Source: Yersinia entomophaga (GTDB lineage: Bacteria > Pseudomonadota > Gammaproteobacteria > Enterobacterales > Enterobacteriaceae). From it: a stretch of 64,000 bases of DNA. Where the stretch lies: contig NZ_CP010029.1 of NCBI RefSeq assembly GCF_001656035.1, positions 2,525,309 to 2,589,308 on the forward strand, written 5' to 3'. Positions within the stretch are counted from its first letter, which is position 1; each line of letters starts with the position of its first letter. The position numbers and the translations under genes are program-made. The notes below the pieces were generated by a model, which had not been told where the DNA came from, ran no database searches, and saw only the letters and a program-made list of their open reading frames with translations. Positions 42,544-54,048 of this stretch are shown here, in pieces.

Positions 42544-44058
42544 ATGGAAACCAAAGACTTGATCGTGATCGGTGGCGGCATTAACGGTGCCGGTATCGCT
42601 GCGGATGCTGCCGGACGTGGCCTGTCAGTACTGCTGCTGGAAGCGCAAGACTTGGCCTGTGCTACGTCTTCCGCCAGTTCCAAACTTATCCACGGTGGCC
42701 TGCGCTACCTGGAACACTACGAATTCCGTCTGGTTAGCGAAGCTTTGGCCGAGCGCGAAGTGCTGCTAAAAATGGCACCGCATATCGCCTTCCCAATGCG
42801 TTTTCGCCTGCCACATCAGCCCCATCTGCGCCCTGCCTGGATGATTCGCGCCGGTCTGTTCCTGTACGATCACTTGGGTAAACGTACCACTTTGCCTGCC
42901 AGTAAAGGCCTGCGTTTTGGCGCAGATTCCGTCCTAAAACCGGAGCTGGTGCGCGGTTTCGAATATTCCGACTGTTGGGTGGATGATGCGCGTCTAGTGG
43001 TGCTTAACGCTCAGGAAGTGGTTGAACGCGGTGGCGAAGTGCGTACTCGCACTAAAGTGACCCGCGCCTGGCGTGAAAACGGCCTGTGGATGGTAGAAGC
43101 AACCGACGTCAATACTGGTAAAACCTTCACCTGGCGTGCCAAAGGTCTGGTTAACGCCACAGGTCCTTGGGTAAAACAGTTCTTTGACGATGGTCTAAAA
43201 CTGAAATCTCCTTACGGTATCCGCCTGATTAAAGGCAGCCATATCGTTGTTCCACGCGTACATAACCAGCCGCAGGCTTACATTCTGCAAAATGAAGATC
43301 ACCGTATCGTTTTCGTCATTCCGTGGCTGGATGATTACTCCATTATTGGTACCACCGACGTGGAATACCACGGCGATCCTAAAGATGTGAAGATCGACGA
43401 TCAGGAAATCGATTATTTACTGAAAGTGTATAACGACCACTTTAAGAAACAGCTTGGCCGTGACGATATTGTCTGGACATACTCTGGCGTGCGTCCGCTA
43501 TGTGACGATGAATCCGACTCACCGCAGGCCGTGACCCGCGATTACACGCTGGACGTGGCTGATGAACAGGGCAAAGCCCCGTTGCTATCGGTATTCGGCG
43601 GCAAACTGACCACTTATCGTAAATTGGCAGAACATGCACTGGAAAAACTGACTCAATACTACCCGAAAGTCGGCCCAGCCTGGACTAAGAACGGTTCGCT
43701 GCCGGGTGGCGATATCGGCGGCGATCGCGACAGTTATACCGTTAAACTGCGCCATCACTATAACTGGCTGCCGGAAGCTCTGGCGCGCCGTTATACCCGC
43801 ACTTACGGTAGCCATAGCGAGATTATTCTGGCCAATGCCACCAGCCTTAAAGATTTGGGCGAAGATTTCGGCCATGGCCTGTACGAAGCCGAGTTGCGCT
43901 ATTTGGTTGAGAAAGAGTGGGTTGTCGAGTTAGACGATGCCATCTGGCGCCGTACCAAACTGGGTATGTGGCTGGATGAGGCGCAGAAACAACGCATTGC
44001 CGAATGGTTGGCGGCAGTTCATGCCGAGAAAATGAATACGCTGTCACTGGTTTCCTGA
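42544..44058 (+). CDS. glpD: Aerobic glycerol-3-phosphate dehydrogenase
   Basis: 504 residues from ATG 42544 (METKDLIVIGGG), with GGAGG upstream. The open frame continues upstream into the promoter region and is not coding there. FAD-binding motif GGGINGAGIA at about 9-18, ATSSASSKLIHGGLRYLE substrate region, SGVRPL and GGKLTTYRKLAE near the C-terminal domain. Membrane-associated; oxidises glycerol-3-phosphate to dihydroxyacetone phosphate and passes electrons to quinone. Convergent with glgP. Confidence 0.97.
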   Translation: METKDLIVIGGGINGAGIAADAAGRGLSVLLLEAQDLACATSSASSKLIHGGLRYLEHYEFRLVSEALAEREVLLKMAPHIAFPMRFRLPHQPHLRPAWMIRAGLFLYDHLGKRTTLPASKGLRFGADSVLKPELVRGFEYSDCWVDDARLVVLNAQEVVERGGEVRTRTKVTRAWRENGLWMVEATDVNTGKTFTWRAKGLVNATGPWVKQFFDDGLKLKSPYGIRLIKGSHIVVPRVHNQPQAYILQNEDHRIVFVIPWLDDYSIIGTTDVEYHGDPKDVKIDDQEIDYLLKVYNDHFKKQLGRDDIVWTYSGVRPLCDDESDSPQAVTRDYTLDVADEQGKAPLLSVFGGKLTTYRKLAEHALEKLTQYYPKVGPAWTKNGSLPGGDIGGDRDSYTVKLRHHYNWLPEALARRYTRTYGSHSEIILANATSLKDLGEDFGHGLYEAELRYLVEKEWVVELDDAIWRRTKLGMWLDEAQKQRIAEWLAAVHAEKMNTLSLVS

Positions 44059-44080
44059 TTCGACAGACGCGCCGCAATGA

Positions 44081-44119
44081 AAAAAACCGCCTGCTTCCTG
44101 ATAGAAGCGGCGGTTTTTT
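44081..44119. terminator. Bidirectional terminator between glpD and glgP
   Basis: AAAAAACCGCC pairs with GGCGGTTTTTT, with inner GCTTC/GAAGC extending the stem. It ends one base before the glgP stop codon, between convergent genes. Confidence 0.88.
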
Positions 44120-44120
44120 C

Positions 44121-46568
44121 TTAGAGTTTTATCGGTTTAATGTGCCAAATCTCATCGGCATATTCCTGAATCGTCCTGTCAGATGAGAAATACCCCATAT
44201 TGGCGATATTTAATACCGCACGACGAGTCCATTCATCCGGTTGTAGATATAGCTCATCCACCGCGTCCTGCGTATCCACATAGCTACGATAGTCAGCCAA
44301 TAACTGATAATAATCGCCCAGATTAACCAACGAATCGAACAGGCTGGTATAGCGATTGGGTTCTTCTGGGCTGAAAATTCCGGTGGCGATCTGCGTCAAC
44401 ACTTGATGAAGCTCAGGGTCTTCATCATAGTATTTCCGCGGGTTATAACCACTGCGGCGTAATTCTTCAACCTGCTCAGCGGTGTTACCAAATATGAAAA
44501 TATTATCCTCACCGACGTGCTCTCGGATTTCCACGTTAGCGCCATCGAGGGTGCCAATCGTCAGCGCACCGTTCAGGGCAAATTTCATATTACTGGTGCC
44601 AGAGGCTTCGGTTCCGGCTAGTGAAATCTGCTCGGATAGATCCGCCGCCGGGATAATCATCTGCGCCAGACTAACGCCATAGTTCGGAATAAACACGACT
44701 TTCAACAGGTTGTTCACCCTAGGATCGTTGTTTATTACTTTAGCGACATCATTGATCAAGCGAATAATCTGTTTCGCATTGTAATAGGCCGATGCCGCTT
44801 TACCGGCGAAGATCACCACTCTTGGTACCCATTTCGCCTCTGGATCCTGCAAAATACGGTTATAGCGCGTGATCACATGTAAAACATTCAGCAACTGCCG
44901 TTTGTATTCATGCATTCGCTTTATCTGCACATCAAACAGTGCCGCGGGATTGAGCACAATATTCAGGTTTTGTGCGACATAAATTGCCAGCCGCTTTTTA
45001 TTTTCCAGCTTGGCTTTCTGTATCGCCTGTAAAAAGCTCGGATAATCAATATTGGGTTTGATATCGCTCAGTTGGCTAAGATCGGTACGCCAGTTATGGC
45101 CAATGCTGTCATCCAGCACCGCCGCCAGCGGGCGATTCGCCAGCCCAAGCCAGCGACGCGGCGTCACTCCGTTGGTTTTATTGCAGAAGCGAGTCGGGAA
45201 AATACGAGCAAAATCAGCAAATAGAGACTGAACCATCAACTCAGAATGCAACGCCGATACGCCGTTCACTTTATGGCAGGCAATCACGGCCAGCCACGCC
45301 ATGCGCACCCGCCGCCCGTTCCCTTCATCGATAATCGACACTCTGGACGGTAATTCATTATCGTCCGGGAAGGCTTCCTGCACTTGTTTGAGGAAGTGAT
45401 CGTTAATATCGAAAATAATTTGTAGATGGCGCGGCAAAATCTTACCAATCATATCGATCGGCCAGGTTTCCAGTGCCTCAGCCATCAAAGTATGGTTGGT
45501 GTAAGAGAAAATGGTTTCCACCATTCCCCAAGCTTTGATCCAGGTAAATTTATGCTCATCAATCAGCAAACGCATTAATTCAGGGATAGACAACACCGGG
45601 TGCGTATCATTCAGATGAATGGCAATCTTCTCTGCCAGATTGTCGAAGGTATGATGCAGCGCCCAGTGGCGGGCTAAAATATCCTGAACCGTGGCTGAAA
45701 CCAGGAAATACTCCTGCCGTAGACGAAGTTCTCGTCCGGAATAGGTCGAATCATCGGGATACAGCACTCGCGATACGTTTTCCGAATGGTTCTTATCCTC
45801 TACCGCCGCAAAGTAATCCCCCTGATTGAATTTACCCAAATTGATTTCATTACTGGCGCGCGCCGACCATAAACGCAATGTATTAGTCGCATCGGTATCA
45901 AAACCAGGAATGATTTGATCATAGGCGCAGGCCAGAATTTCCTCAGTTTCCAGCCAGCGGGTTTTTGTCCCTTCCTGCTGGATACGACCACCAAAGCGCA
46001 CTTTATAACGTGTGTTATGACGCGGGAATTCCCAGGCATTACCGTATTCCAGCCAGTTATCTGGGGATTCCGCCTGCTGCCCATTGACGATTTTCTGGCT
46101 AAACATGCCGTATTCGTAGCGAATGCCGTAGCCCCGCCCCGGCATGGCTAAAGTCGCCAGTGAATCCAGAAAACACGCTGCCAGACGCCCTAAACCGCCG
46201 TTCCCTAGCCCTGGGTCACTCTCTTCGGCCAGCAACTCATTGAAATCGATACCCATTTCATCCAGCGCGGCTTTGATATCATCATAAATACCCATAGATA
46301 ACAGCGCGTTGGACAATGTTCGACCTAACAGAAACTCCATCGACAGGTAATAAACCTGCCGGACATCTTGAGATAATTGTGCCCGATTGGAGCGCAGCCA
46401 GCGTTCCACCATACGGTCACGCACTGCGAACAGCGTGGCGTTCAGCCAATCGTGCTCAGTGGCGATGGAAGGATCTTTACCGACAATAAACATCAGCTTA
46501 TAGGCAATAGAGTGTTTCAGTGCTTCCACACTGACTACGGGTGAGGTGTAGCTAAAGGGTGTCGTCAT
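44121..46568 (-). CDS. glgP: Glycogen phosphorylase
   Basis: 815 residues (E. coli 815), GT35. PLP-binding motif [27 protein letters not shown]. Shortens glycogen outer chains to glucose-1-phosphate. Last gene of glgBXCAP, 24 bases after glgA. Paralogue of malP in the same window. Confidence 0.97.
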   Translation of the reverse strand: MTTPFSYTSPVVSVEALKHSIAYKLMFIVGKDPSIATEHDWLNATLFAVRDRMVERWLRSNRAQLSQDVRQVYYLSMEFLLGRTLSNALLSMGIYDDIKAALDEMGIDFNELLAEESDPGLGNGGLGRLAACFLDSLATLAMPGRGYGIRYEYGMFSQKIVNGQQAESPDNWLEYGNAWEFPRHNTRYKVRFGGRIQQEGTKTRWLETEEILACAYDQIIPGFDTDATNTLRLWSARASNEINLGKFNQGDYFAAVEDKNHSENVSRVLYPDDSTYSGRELRLRQEYFLVSATVQDILARHWALHHTFDNLAEKIAIHLNDTHPVLSIPELMRLLIDEHKFTWIKAWGMVETIFSYTNHTLMAEALETWPIDMIGKILPRHLQIIFDINDHFLKQVQEAFPDDNELPSRVSIIDEGNGRRVRMAWLAVIACHKVNGVSALHSELMVQSLFADFARIFPTRFCNKTNGVTPRRWLGLANRPLAAVLDDSIGHNWRTDLSQLSDIKPNIDYPSFLQAIQKAKLENKKRLAIYVAQNLNIVLNPAALFDVQIKRMHEYKRQLLNVLHVITRYNRILQDPEAKWVPRVVIFAGKAASAYYNAKQIIRLINDVAKVINNDPRVNNLLKVVFIPNYGVSLAQMIIPAADLSEQISLAGTEASGTSNMKFALNGALTIGTLDGANVEIREHVGEDNIFIFGNTAEQVEELRRSGYNPRKYYDEDPELHQVLTQIATGIFSPEEPNRYTSLFDSLVNLGDYYQLLADYRSYVDTQDAVDELYLQPDEWTRRAVLNIANMGYFSSDRTIQEYADEIWHIKPIKL

Positions 46569-46592
46569 TAGCGGTATTTCCCTAATTTGTGG

Positions 46593-48026
46593 TTACAACA
46601 AGTGTTGATAAAGCGACCGGTAGTCTGCTGCCGCTACCTGCCAACCAAAATCAAGCTCCATCCCATGACGCTGTACGTGACGCCAATGTTTTGGACGAAC
46701 CCAGAGCACAAAGGCACGGCGAATTGCCCGCTCCAGTTCCGCTGCTTCACATTCATCAAACACAAACCCCGATGCGCTACCATCGGCCAGATTTTCTAAA
46801 GCACAATCCACTACTGTATCCGCCAGCCCGCCGGTATGGCGCACTAACGGCAGAGTTCCGTATTTCAAACCGTATAACTGCGTCAAGCCGCAAGGCTCAA
46901 AACGGCTGGGAACCAAGATCACATCGGCACCGGCAATAATCCGGTGCGAGAACGCCTCATGATAACCAATCTGAACGCCAACCTGATCTGGATAATCCGC
47001 CGATGCGGCCAGAAAAGCCTCTTGTAGCAGCGCATCCCCCGCGCCTAGCACCACTAACTGGCCACCCAGCCTGAGTAACTCGGGTAACGCCTGTAGCACC
47101 AGATCCAAACCTTTTTGCGCCGTTAAGCGGCTAACCACCGCGAAAATCGGTTTTTTATCAGTAACCTGTAGCCCCATGGCTTTCTGCAAATGGGCTTTGT
47201 TGACCGCCTTGCCTCGCAAATCTTCAGAATCATAGCGCTCTCCCAACAGAGCATCTGTGGTCGGATCCCAAATTTCTTCATCCACACCGTTGAGAATGCC
47301 GCTCAATCGCCCTTCCCGCGCTCGCTGTTGCAGCAATCCCTCCATTCCGTAACCAAAGGCAGGCTGGGTAATCTCTTTAGCGTAGGTCGGGCTAACGGTT
47401 GTCACATGATCGGCGTAAAACAAACCGGCTTTAAGGAATGAAATCTGACCGTAGAATTCCAAACCGTAGATATTAAAGAAGGACGGCGGAAGCTGTAGCT
47501 CAGCCATATGGTGAGCGGAAAATAGCCCTTGGTAGGCCAGATTATGTACCGTAAAGACCGAACGAGCCGGACGTCCCCGCGCCGCCAGATAGGCGCAGGC
47601 CAAACCCGCGTGCCAATCGTGAGCATGCACAATATTGGGGCGCCAGTAGCTATCCAGCCCGCAGGCCAGTTCGCAAGCCATCCAACCAAGTAGCGCGAAG
47701 CGCCGATGATTATCACCGTAAGCATTCAACCATTGGTCGTGGTAAGGGCTGCCGGGGCGATCGTATAAACCTGGCACATCAATCAGGTAGATTCCAACGC
47801 CATTGTAAGTGCCATAACTCAATTCCACCCGCCCGGCGAAGGTATCAATTTCTTTGACTAATACTCTATGGGGAATGCCGTTTTTCAGGTCGGGAAACGC
47901 CGGTAAAATCACCCGAACGTCGGTGCCATCGGCAATTTGAGCCGCAGGTAAAGCGCCGACAACGTCCGCTAATCCTCCGGTCTTTAGTAAGGGAAACATC
48001 TCAGAACAGACATGTAAAACCCGCAT
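46593..48026 (-). CDS. glgA: Glycogen synthase (ADP-glucose)
   Basis: 477 residues from the second of two adjacent ATGs (48026, [22 protein letters not shown]), giving a 5-base gap to AGGAG; upstream open frame is not conserved. GT5 with ADP-glucose-binding KTGGL at 15-19 and the C-terminal [13 protein letters not shown] HTGGLADTV and [14 protein letters not shown]. Elongates alpha-1,4-glucan. Follows glgC by about 100 bases. Confidence 0.96.
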   Translation of the reverse strand: MRVLHVCSEMFPLLKTGGLADVVGALPAAQIADGTDVRVILPAFPDLKNGIPHRVLVKEIDTFAGRVELSYGTYNGVGIYLIDVPGLYDRPGSPYHDQWLNAYGDNHRRFALLGWMACELACGLDSYWRPNIVHAHDWHAGLACAYLAARGRPARSVFTVHNLAYQGLFSAHHMAELQLPPSFFNIYGLEFYGQISFLKAGLFYADHVTTVSPTYAKEITQPAFGYGMEGLLQQRAREGRLSGILNGVDEEIWDPTTDALLGERYDSEDLRGKAVNKAHLQKAMGLQVTDKKPIFAVVSRLTAQKGLDLVLQALPELLRLGGQLVVLGAGDALLQEAFLAASADYPDQVGVQIGYHEAFSHRIIAGADVILVPSRFEPCGLTQLYGLKYGTLPLVRHTGGLADTVVDCALENLADGSASGFVFDECEAAELERAIRRAFVLWVRPKHWRHVQRHGMELDFGWQVAAADYRSLYQHLL

Positions 48027-48127
48027 CATTACTCCTGGTATCTCATCAGCTACCAATAGGCTTACAGACAACATACGGCTTCGGCCAGAATATCAGGCTC
48101 ACGTTTTCACGCCAGCCTGAAGCTAAA

Positions 48128-49405
48128 TTACAACTGAGCCAGCATTTCCCTTGTGACGAGTACAATTCCGCCTTCCGAACGGTAGAAACGTGCACTATCC
48201 TCTTCCGCATTCTCACCGATCACCATCCCTTCTGGAATTTGGCAGGCGCGGTCGATAATGCAGTGCCGTAAACGACACGATCGGCCCACATTAACGTCTG
48301 GCAGCAGCACCGCTGAATCTATCGTACAGAACGAGTTAATCCGCACCCGAGGGAATAGCACTGAATGCACCACCACGGAACCGGAAACAATACAGCCGCC
48401 AGAAACCAGTGAATTCATGGTCATACCGTGGCTACCGGAGCGATCCTGCACAAATTTTGCCGGCGGCAGTGGTTCCATATGCGTGCGAATCGGCCAGGAG
48501 CGGTCGTACATATCCAGTTCCGGCGTTACCGAGGCTAAATCCAGGTTAGCGCGCCAATAGGCATCCAGTGTCCCGACATCACGCCAATAAGGCGGTAAGT
48601 CGCCGTTGGAAGTCACGCAAGACAGAGTAAACGGATGCGCCCAGGCTTCTCCCCGCTCGGTAATTTTAGGTATCAGGTCTTTACCAAAATCATGGCTGGA
48701 CCCCAGAGTATTCATATCCTCGAGCAATAATTTATACAGATAATCCGCATTAAAAATATAGATCCCCATGCTGGCCAGCGCCATATCGGGATTTCCAGGC
48801 ATTGATGCCGGAACTTCCGGCTTTTCTGTAAACGACTTGATCTGATAGTCCAGAGACACTTCCATAACACCGAATCCCGAAGCTTCGCTTAGCGGCACCG
48901 GAATACAAGCCACGCTACATTTCGCCCCTTTTTCAACGTGGTCAATCAGCATGCGCGAGTAATCCATTTTATAAATGTGATCACCCGCCAGAATGACGAT
49001 ATATTCCGCATTGTATCTGTGAATAATATCCAGATTCTGATACACCGCATCCGCGGTTCCCTTGTACCATTCTTCAGTGCTCAAACGTTGCTGAGCCGGC
49101 AGCAAATCGACAAACTCGTTCATTTCTTCGTTGAAGAACGACCAACCGCGCTGGATATGCTGAACCAAAGAATGGGACTGATATTGGGTAATGACGCCGA
49201 TCCGGCGAATGCCCGAGTTTAGACAGTTAGACAGGGCAAAATCGATAATGCGAAACTTACCGCCAAAATGTACCGCCGGTTTGGCACGAGTGGCCGTCAG
49301 GTCTTTCAAGCGCGAACCGCGCCCTCCCGCTAAAATCAGAGCTACCGATTTAAGCGGCAGTAGTCTGGCTAACATCAACGGATCTCTATTTTCGAATTTA
49401 ACCAT
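48128..49405 (-). CDS. glgC: Glucose-1-phosphate adenylyltransferase
   Basis: 425 residues from ATG 49405 ([16 protein letters not shown]), preceded by AAGGA. Further upstream open frame overlaps glgX. Nucleotidyltransferase signature [15 protein letters not shown], catalytic region [11 protein letters not shown] and [12 protein letters not shown], substrate site FTEKPE, C-terminal left-handed beta helix ([12 protein letters not shown]). Makes ADP-glucose and is the committed, allosterically controlled step. 10 bases after glgX. Confidence 0.96.
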   Translation of the reverse strand: MVKFENRDPLMLARLLPLKSVALILAGGRGSRLKDLTATRAKPAVHFGGKFRIIDFALSNCLNSGIRRIGVITQYQSHSLVQHIQRGWSFFNEEMNEFVDLLPAQQRLSTEEWYKGTADAVYQNLDIIHRYNAEYIVILAGDHIYKMDYSRMLIDHVEKGAKCSVACIPVPLSEASGFGVMEVSLDYQIKSFTEKPEVPASMPGNPDMALASMGIYIFNADYLYKLLLEDMNTLGSSHDFGKDLIPKITERGEAWAHPFTLSCVTSNGDLPPYWRDVGTLDAYWRANLDLASVTPELDMYDRSWPIRTHMEPLPPAKFVQDRSGSHGMTMNSLVSGGCIVSGSVVVHSVLFPRVRINSFCTIDSAVLLPDVNVGRSCRLRHCIIDRACQIPEGMVIGENAEEDSARFYRSEGGIVLVTREMLAQL

Positions 49406-49415
49406 AGCGGATTCC

Positions 49416-51416
49416 TTAGATTTTTTGTTCAAACACACGCACTGAAAATGCGGCGCTATGCCCCGTAAGTAATTCTGTCTGTTGCGGCTCAGCGACATCG
49501 CGCGAAGCAAAAGGAGGTACAGGCAGCCATTTCCCGGCGGGTAAAGTCAATTCACAGGCTTGGTCGGAGGCATTAATCACCACTAGCCAACGTTGAGATA
49601 AACAAATCTGGAGCTTTCTTTGAAAGCCCTGCTCCCAGGCTAAGGCACTCATTTCCTGCCCCTGCATGTTCAACCATTGCACACTGCCATCGCCTTCCTG
49701 CCACCAGCGGTCTTGCGTAAGCGCCGGTATTTTTTGCCGCAGGCGGATAAGTTCGGCAGTAAAGTTCGCCAGATCGCTATCTGCCTGTGTCCAATCCAAC
49801 CAGGTCATAGCGTTGTTCTGACAGTAGGCGTTATTGTTACCTTGCTGACTGTGGCCATGCTCATCACCGGCCAGCAGCATTGGCGTACCTAGTGAAAGCA
49901 GTAACGTGCTGAGTAACGCCCGCTGGCAGGCCTTGCGCCTATGCCAGACCGCCTCATCCGCCGTTAATCCTTCATTCCCGAAGTTATTGCTGAAATTACT
50001 ATCCGTACCGTCGCGGTTGTCTTCACCATTAGCCAGATTATGTTTTTGGTTGAAACACAGGAGATCCAGTAAGGTAAAACCATCGTGTGAAGTGATCATG
50101 TTGATACTGGCGGAAGGCAAACGCTCCCGCTGAGCATAGATATCGGCAGAGCCGGAAAAACGTTGGGCAAATTGCCCCAAAGAGAATTGATTGTGTAGCC
50201 AGAAACGTCGCATTCCATCGCGATATTGGTCATTCCACTCGCTAAAACCGCGAGGGAAATGGCCTACCTGATAACCGCCCCAGCCGATATCCCAAGGTTC
50301 TGCGATCATTTTGCAATGAGCCAACCGCGGCTCCGCTTGTAACGCTTGGAAAAAGGGTGCGTCCTGATGAAATTCAGGCGTGCGCCCCAAAATCGCGCCG
50401 AGATCGAAGCGAAAACCGTCGACGTGGCAACTCTCAACCCAATAACACAGGCAGTCGATTACCCAACGAACCACTTCCGGATGATCCAGCTTGAGCGCGT
50501 TACCGCAGCCGGTTTGATTCTCATACTCTCCCTGCGCGTTCAGCCAGTAATAGCTGGCATTATCGATCCCTCGCAGCGATAGCGTTGGCCCTTCAGCGTC
50601 CAGCTCGGCGCTGTGGTTAAACACCACGTCCAGAATGACCTCAATGCCTGCACGATGCAGGGCTTTTACCGCATCCCGCAGTTCCCGCAGCGGTGAGAAA
50701 CCTTCCCGCCCGGATGCATAATCCGGCTCTACCGCATAGGGCGCTAATACGTTGTAGCCCCAATAGTTGGTTAGCCCCAGTTTCTGCACTCGAGGTTCAT
50801 CCACATGATGCTGAATCGGCAGCAATTCCAGCGCGGTAATACCGAGCTTTTTCAGGTAATCAATCATCACAGGATGAGCCAAAGCACCATAGCTGCCACG
50901 TAGCGTCTCGGGAATGTCGGGGTGTAGCTGAGTTAATCCGCGAACGTGAGCTTCATAAATTATCGTATTGCCCCAAGGCACCGCCGGCGGGCAATCGCCC
51001 TGCCAGTCATATTCCTCATGTACCACCACGGATTTTGGCATCGCATCGGCGCTATCCTGCTGATCGGCATGATCCATTCCGCCGAACAGGCGCGGATCGT
51101 CATCAACGCGTCCTTCCACTGCACGAGCACAGGGATCGAGTAGGAGTTTCTGCGCATTAAAACGATGTCCCGATTGGGGATCAAACGGCCCGCTAACGCG
51201 AAATCCGTAACGCTGACCAGGCTGACCGCCGGGTAAATATCCATGCCAGATATCGCCGCTGCGAGCGGGCAACGGCAAGCGAACCTCCCGCCCCGCTTCG
51301 TCGAACAGGCACAGTTCTACGTCATAGGCATGAGCCGAAAACAGGGTGAAATTAATCCCTGAACCGTCAAAATACGCGCCAAGAGGAGTAGGAGAACCAG
51401 TCTGTAACGTGGTCAT
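49416..51416 (-). CDS. glgX: Glycogen debranching enzyme
   Basis: 666 residues (E. coli 657), GH13 isoamylase-type with N-terminal CBM48 ([24 protein letters not shown]). Catalytic blocks [20 protein letters not shown] (nucleophile Asp), [22 protein letters not shown]. Hydrolyses alpha-1,6 linkages of phosphorylase-limit glycogen. GGAGGGATAGC precedes ATG 51416; it starts one base after the glgB stop. Confidence 0.96.
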   Translation of the reverse strand: MTTLQTGSPTPLGAYFDGSGINFTLFSAHAYDVELCLFDEAGREVRLPLPARSGDIWHGYLPGGQPGQRYGFRVSGPFDPQSGHRFNAQKLLLDPCARAVEGRVDDDPRLFGGMDHADQQDSADAMPKSVVVHEEYDWQGDCPPAVPWGNTIIYEAHVRGLTQLHPDIPETLRGSYGALAHPVMIDYLKKLGITALELLPIQHHVDEPRVQKLGLTNYWGYNVLAPYAVEPDYASGREGFSPLRELRDAVKALHRAGIEVILDVVFNHSAELDAEGPTLSLRGIDNASYYWLNAQGEYENQTGCGNALKLDHPEVVRWVIDCLCYWVESCHVDGFRFDLGAILGRTPEFHQDAPFFQALQAEPRLAHCKMIAEPWDIGWGGYQVGHFPRGFSEWNDQYRDGMRRFWLHNQFSLGQFAQRFSGSADIYAQRERLPSASINMITSHDGFTLLDLLCFNQKHNLANGEDNRDGTDSNFSNNFGNEGLTADEAVWHRRKACQRALLSTLLLSLGTPMLLAGDEHGHSQQGNNNAYCQNNAMTWLDWTQADSDLANFTAELIRLRQKIPALTQDRWWQEGDGSVQWLNMQGQEMSALAWEQGFQRKLQICLSQRWLVVINASDQACELTLPAGKWLPVPPFASRDVAEPQQTELLTGHSAAFSVRVFEQKI

Positions 51417-51417
51417 G

Positions 51418-53601
51418 CTATCCCTCCCTCAGCAGATAAAGAGTGGCGAGCGGCGGTAGAGTCAGCGATAAAGATTGATCCTGGTTATGGCTGCCAATCT
51501 GTTGAGTATCAATCGCGCCCTGATTACCCAAATTACTGCCACAATAATAGGTTGAATCGGTATTCAACACTTCGCGATACCGTCCGGCGCGGGGCACGCC
51601 TACTCGATAGTTATAGCGCGGCACCGGGGTGAAGTTACTGATGGCGATCAATTCATTACCTGCCGCATCACGGCGCAGGAAAGCAAAAACTGAGTTTTCA
51701 TGGTCATCTACCACCAGCCATTCAAAACCTTCCGGCTGATAATCCAGTTCGTACAGCGGCGCATTATCTTGATAACAATGGTTAAGATCTCGCACCAAAC
51801 GTTGAACGCCGCTATGCCAGCCGTTTTCGTCATCGAGCAAGTGCCAGTCCAGACTGGTGTCAAAATTCCACTCCCGCCCTTGAGCAAATTCGCATCCCAT
51901 AAACAGCAGTTTTTTGCCGGGATGCGCCCACATAAAGCCGTAATAAGCGCGGAGGTTAGCGAATTTCTGCCAGGCATCGCCGGGCATCCGATCCAGAATC
52001 GAGCGTTTGCCATGTACCACTTCATCATGGGAAAGCGGCAACACGAAATTCTCGGTATAGGCATACAACATGCCAAAAGTCATTAGATTATGGTGGTATT
52101 TGCGGTGAACCGGATCGAGCTGCATGTAATTGAGCGTGTCGTGCATCCAGCCCAGATTCCATTTGTAATTGAAACCTAAACCATTGGCTTCTGGCGGCAA
52201 GGTTACGCCGGGATAGTCGGTGGATTCTTCCGCTAACGTCACCGCGCCGGGTCGTTCTACGCCGAGGGTATGGTTGGTGTAACGCAGGAAAGAAATAGCT
52301 TCCAGATTGTCTCTGCCGCCATATTGGTTAGGCACCCACTCGCCTTCGGCCCGGCTGTAATCCCGATAAATCATCGAAGCGACCGCATCTATTCGCAGAC
52401 CATCGATACCAAAACGTTCCAGCCAGTAAAAAGCGTTTCCTGCCAGATAGTTGCGAACTTCATTTCGTCCGTAGTTATAAATCAGGGTATTCCAATCCTG
52501 ATGATAACCTTCACGCGGATCGGCATATTCGTACAGCGCGGTACCGTCAAACTGCGCCAGACCGTATTCATCACTAGGGAAATGACCTGGAACCCAATCC
52601 AGAATCACGTTTAGCCCCGCCTGATGGGCTTTCTCAATGAATTGCCTGAAATCCTGTGGCGTTCCAAAGCGGCGGGTCGGTGCATACATGCCCAACGGTT
52701 GGTAGCCCCAACTGCCATCAAACGGATGCTCACTCATCGGGAGTAATTCGATATGGGTAAAACCCATATATTTGACGTAATCAACCAGTTGTTCAGCTAG
52801 TTCGCCGTAGCTCAGCCAGAAATTGTTTTCGGTATGTCGCCGCCAGGACCCCAGATGAACTTCATAAATAGAAACTGGCGCATTGAGCGCATTGGCTTTT
52901 TGTCGAATGGGAGAGTTCTCAACAATATCAGGCAGTGGGCTAATCAGAGAGGCCGTTTCTGGTCGCATTTGCGCTTCAAAAGCGTAAGGGTCTGCTTTTA
53001 GGCGAATATTTCCATTACTGTCTATTATCTCGTATTTATATAGCTGTCCGGCCTGTACACCCGGTAAAAAAACTTCCCAAATACCGTTTTCTTTTCTCAG
53101 CCTCATTGGTTGGCGGCGGCCATCCCAGAAGTTAAATGCACCAACAACCGACACTCGCTTGGCATTAGGTGCCCAAACCGCAAAACTGACGCCTTCCACC
53201 CCGTCTAAAGACATCAAATGAGCACCTAAACGTTCATAGGGGCGCAAATGCGTACCTTCCGCCAATAACCAGCTATCTATATCCTGCAATAAGGGGCCAA
53301 ATCGATAAGGATCTTCGATAATTTCAGTACTATCCGCCCAAATAACAGCTAACTGGTAGCGAAATGGATTTTTACGACGAGGAATGACAGCGGCAAAGAA
53401 GCCCCTGGAATCGATACAATCGAGCCGAGTGACTTTCTTATTGGTTTTGCAGTCAACTACCCATACTTCTTTAGCATCAGGCAGCAGAGCACGCACTTGC
53501 AGCATATCGGCAACTTTGTGCATACCAAGAATGGAAAAAGGATCTGAATAATTACCACAAATAACCTGATTAATCACATTTTGCTCGGGAAGTGCTGACA
53601 T
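51418..53601 (-). CDS. glgB: 1,4-alpha-glucan branching enzyme
   Basis: 727 residues, GH13 with two N-terminal carbohydrate-binding domains (about 1-220). Catalytic blocks [27 protein letters not shown] (nucleophile Asp), [11 protein letters not shown] (acid Glu), [12 protein letters not shown]. Introduces alpha-1,6 branches into glycogen. First gene of the glgBXCAP operon, divergent from btsS. In E. coli asd lies immediately upstream; here btsS is interposed. Confidence 0.96.
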   Translation of the reverse strand: MSALPEQNVINQVICGNYSDPFSILGMHKVADMLQVRALLPDAKEVWVVDCKTNKKVTRLDCIDSRGFFAAVIPRRKNPFRYQLAVIWADSTEIIEDPYRFGPLLQDIDSWLLAEGTHLRPYERLGAHLMSLDGVEGVSFAVWAPNAKRVSVVGAFNFWDGRRQPMRLRKENGIWEVFLPGVQAGQLYKYEIIDSNGNIRLKADPYAFEAQMRPETASLISPLPDIVENSPIRQKANALNAPVSIYEVHLGSWRRHTENNFWLSYGELAEQLVDYVKYMGFTHIELLPMSEHPFDGSWGYQPLGMYAPTRRFGTPQDFRQFIEKAHQAGLNVILDWVPGHFPSDEYGLAQFDGTALYEYADPREGYHQDWNTLIYNYGRNEVRNYLAGNAFYWLERFGIDGLRIDAVASMIYRDYSRAEGEWVPNQYGGRDNLEAISFLRYTNHTLGVERPGAVTLAEESTDYPGVTLPPEANGLGFNYKWNLGWMHDTLNYMQLDPVHRKYHHNLMTFGMLYAYTENFVLPLSHDEVVHGKRSILDRMPGDAWQKFANLRAYYGFMWAHPGKKLLFMGCEFAQGREWNFDTSLDWHLLDDENGWHSGVQRLVRDLNHCYQDNAPLYELDYQPEGFEWLVVDDHENSVFAFLRRDAAGNELIAISNFTPVPRYNYRVGVPRAGRYREVLNTDSTYYCGSNLGNQGAIDTQQIGSHNQDQSLSLTLPPLATLYLLREG

Positions 53602-54048
53602 TTTATCTTTCCTATGACTAATAGCATGATTTACAAGAAAAAATCATTAAGATAAATAAAAATTCAACTTATCTATCATGCAATCCATTTACCGTATAAA
53701 TCATGACGACGATCAAAATGACGATTTTTTTAGCTTAAAATCTCAAAAAACCACCCTGATAAATTTCAATCCCGGCTCAGAGTTACCCTTGTGACAATGC
53801 GCGCCCCAAGCTATAAGCATAGTCAAAGGTGAGTAAAAAATGGTTAAGCAATCAAGGAAATCCCTTTCCAGCACTAAAAGGAATAATCCGGTTAATTTAT
53901 TTCGGGTTAGCGGCAGTTATTCACTCAAATTGGCACTTTGGTAGCAGATCTCACGGTCTGTGTTTTTTTATATTTAGTTGTTCGAGTTAAAATTTTCTCA
54001 TTCATGCCTTCGTTATAATGGCCTCGGAAATAACGGAGGCAATACAGC
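53602..54048. other. Divergent regulatory region between glgB and btsS
   Basis: About 450 bases, AT-rich near glgB. No gene recognised. A TATAAT at 54014-54019 about 30 bases before btsS is a good -10 element; no clear -35 matches it. GAGG-type ribosome-binding sites sit next to each gene. Confidence 0.45.

Noticed and set aside
44059..44120. A gene corresponding to E. coli yzgL between glpD and glgP
   Set aside because: Only 62 bases, almost all a terminator, lie between the two genes.
32352..46568. malP and glgP as a recent duplication
   Set aside because: They are ancient paralogues with distinct lengths and contexts, each with its own E. coli orthologue.
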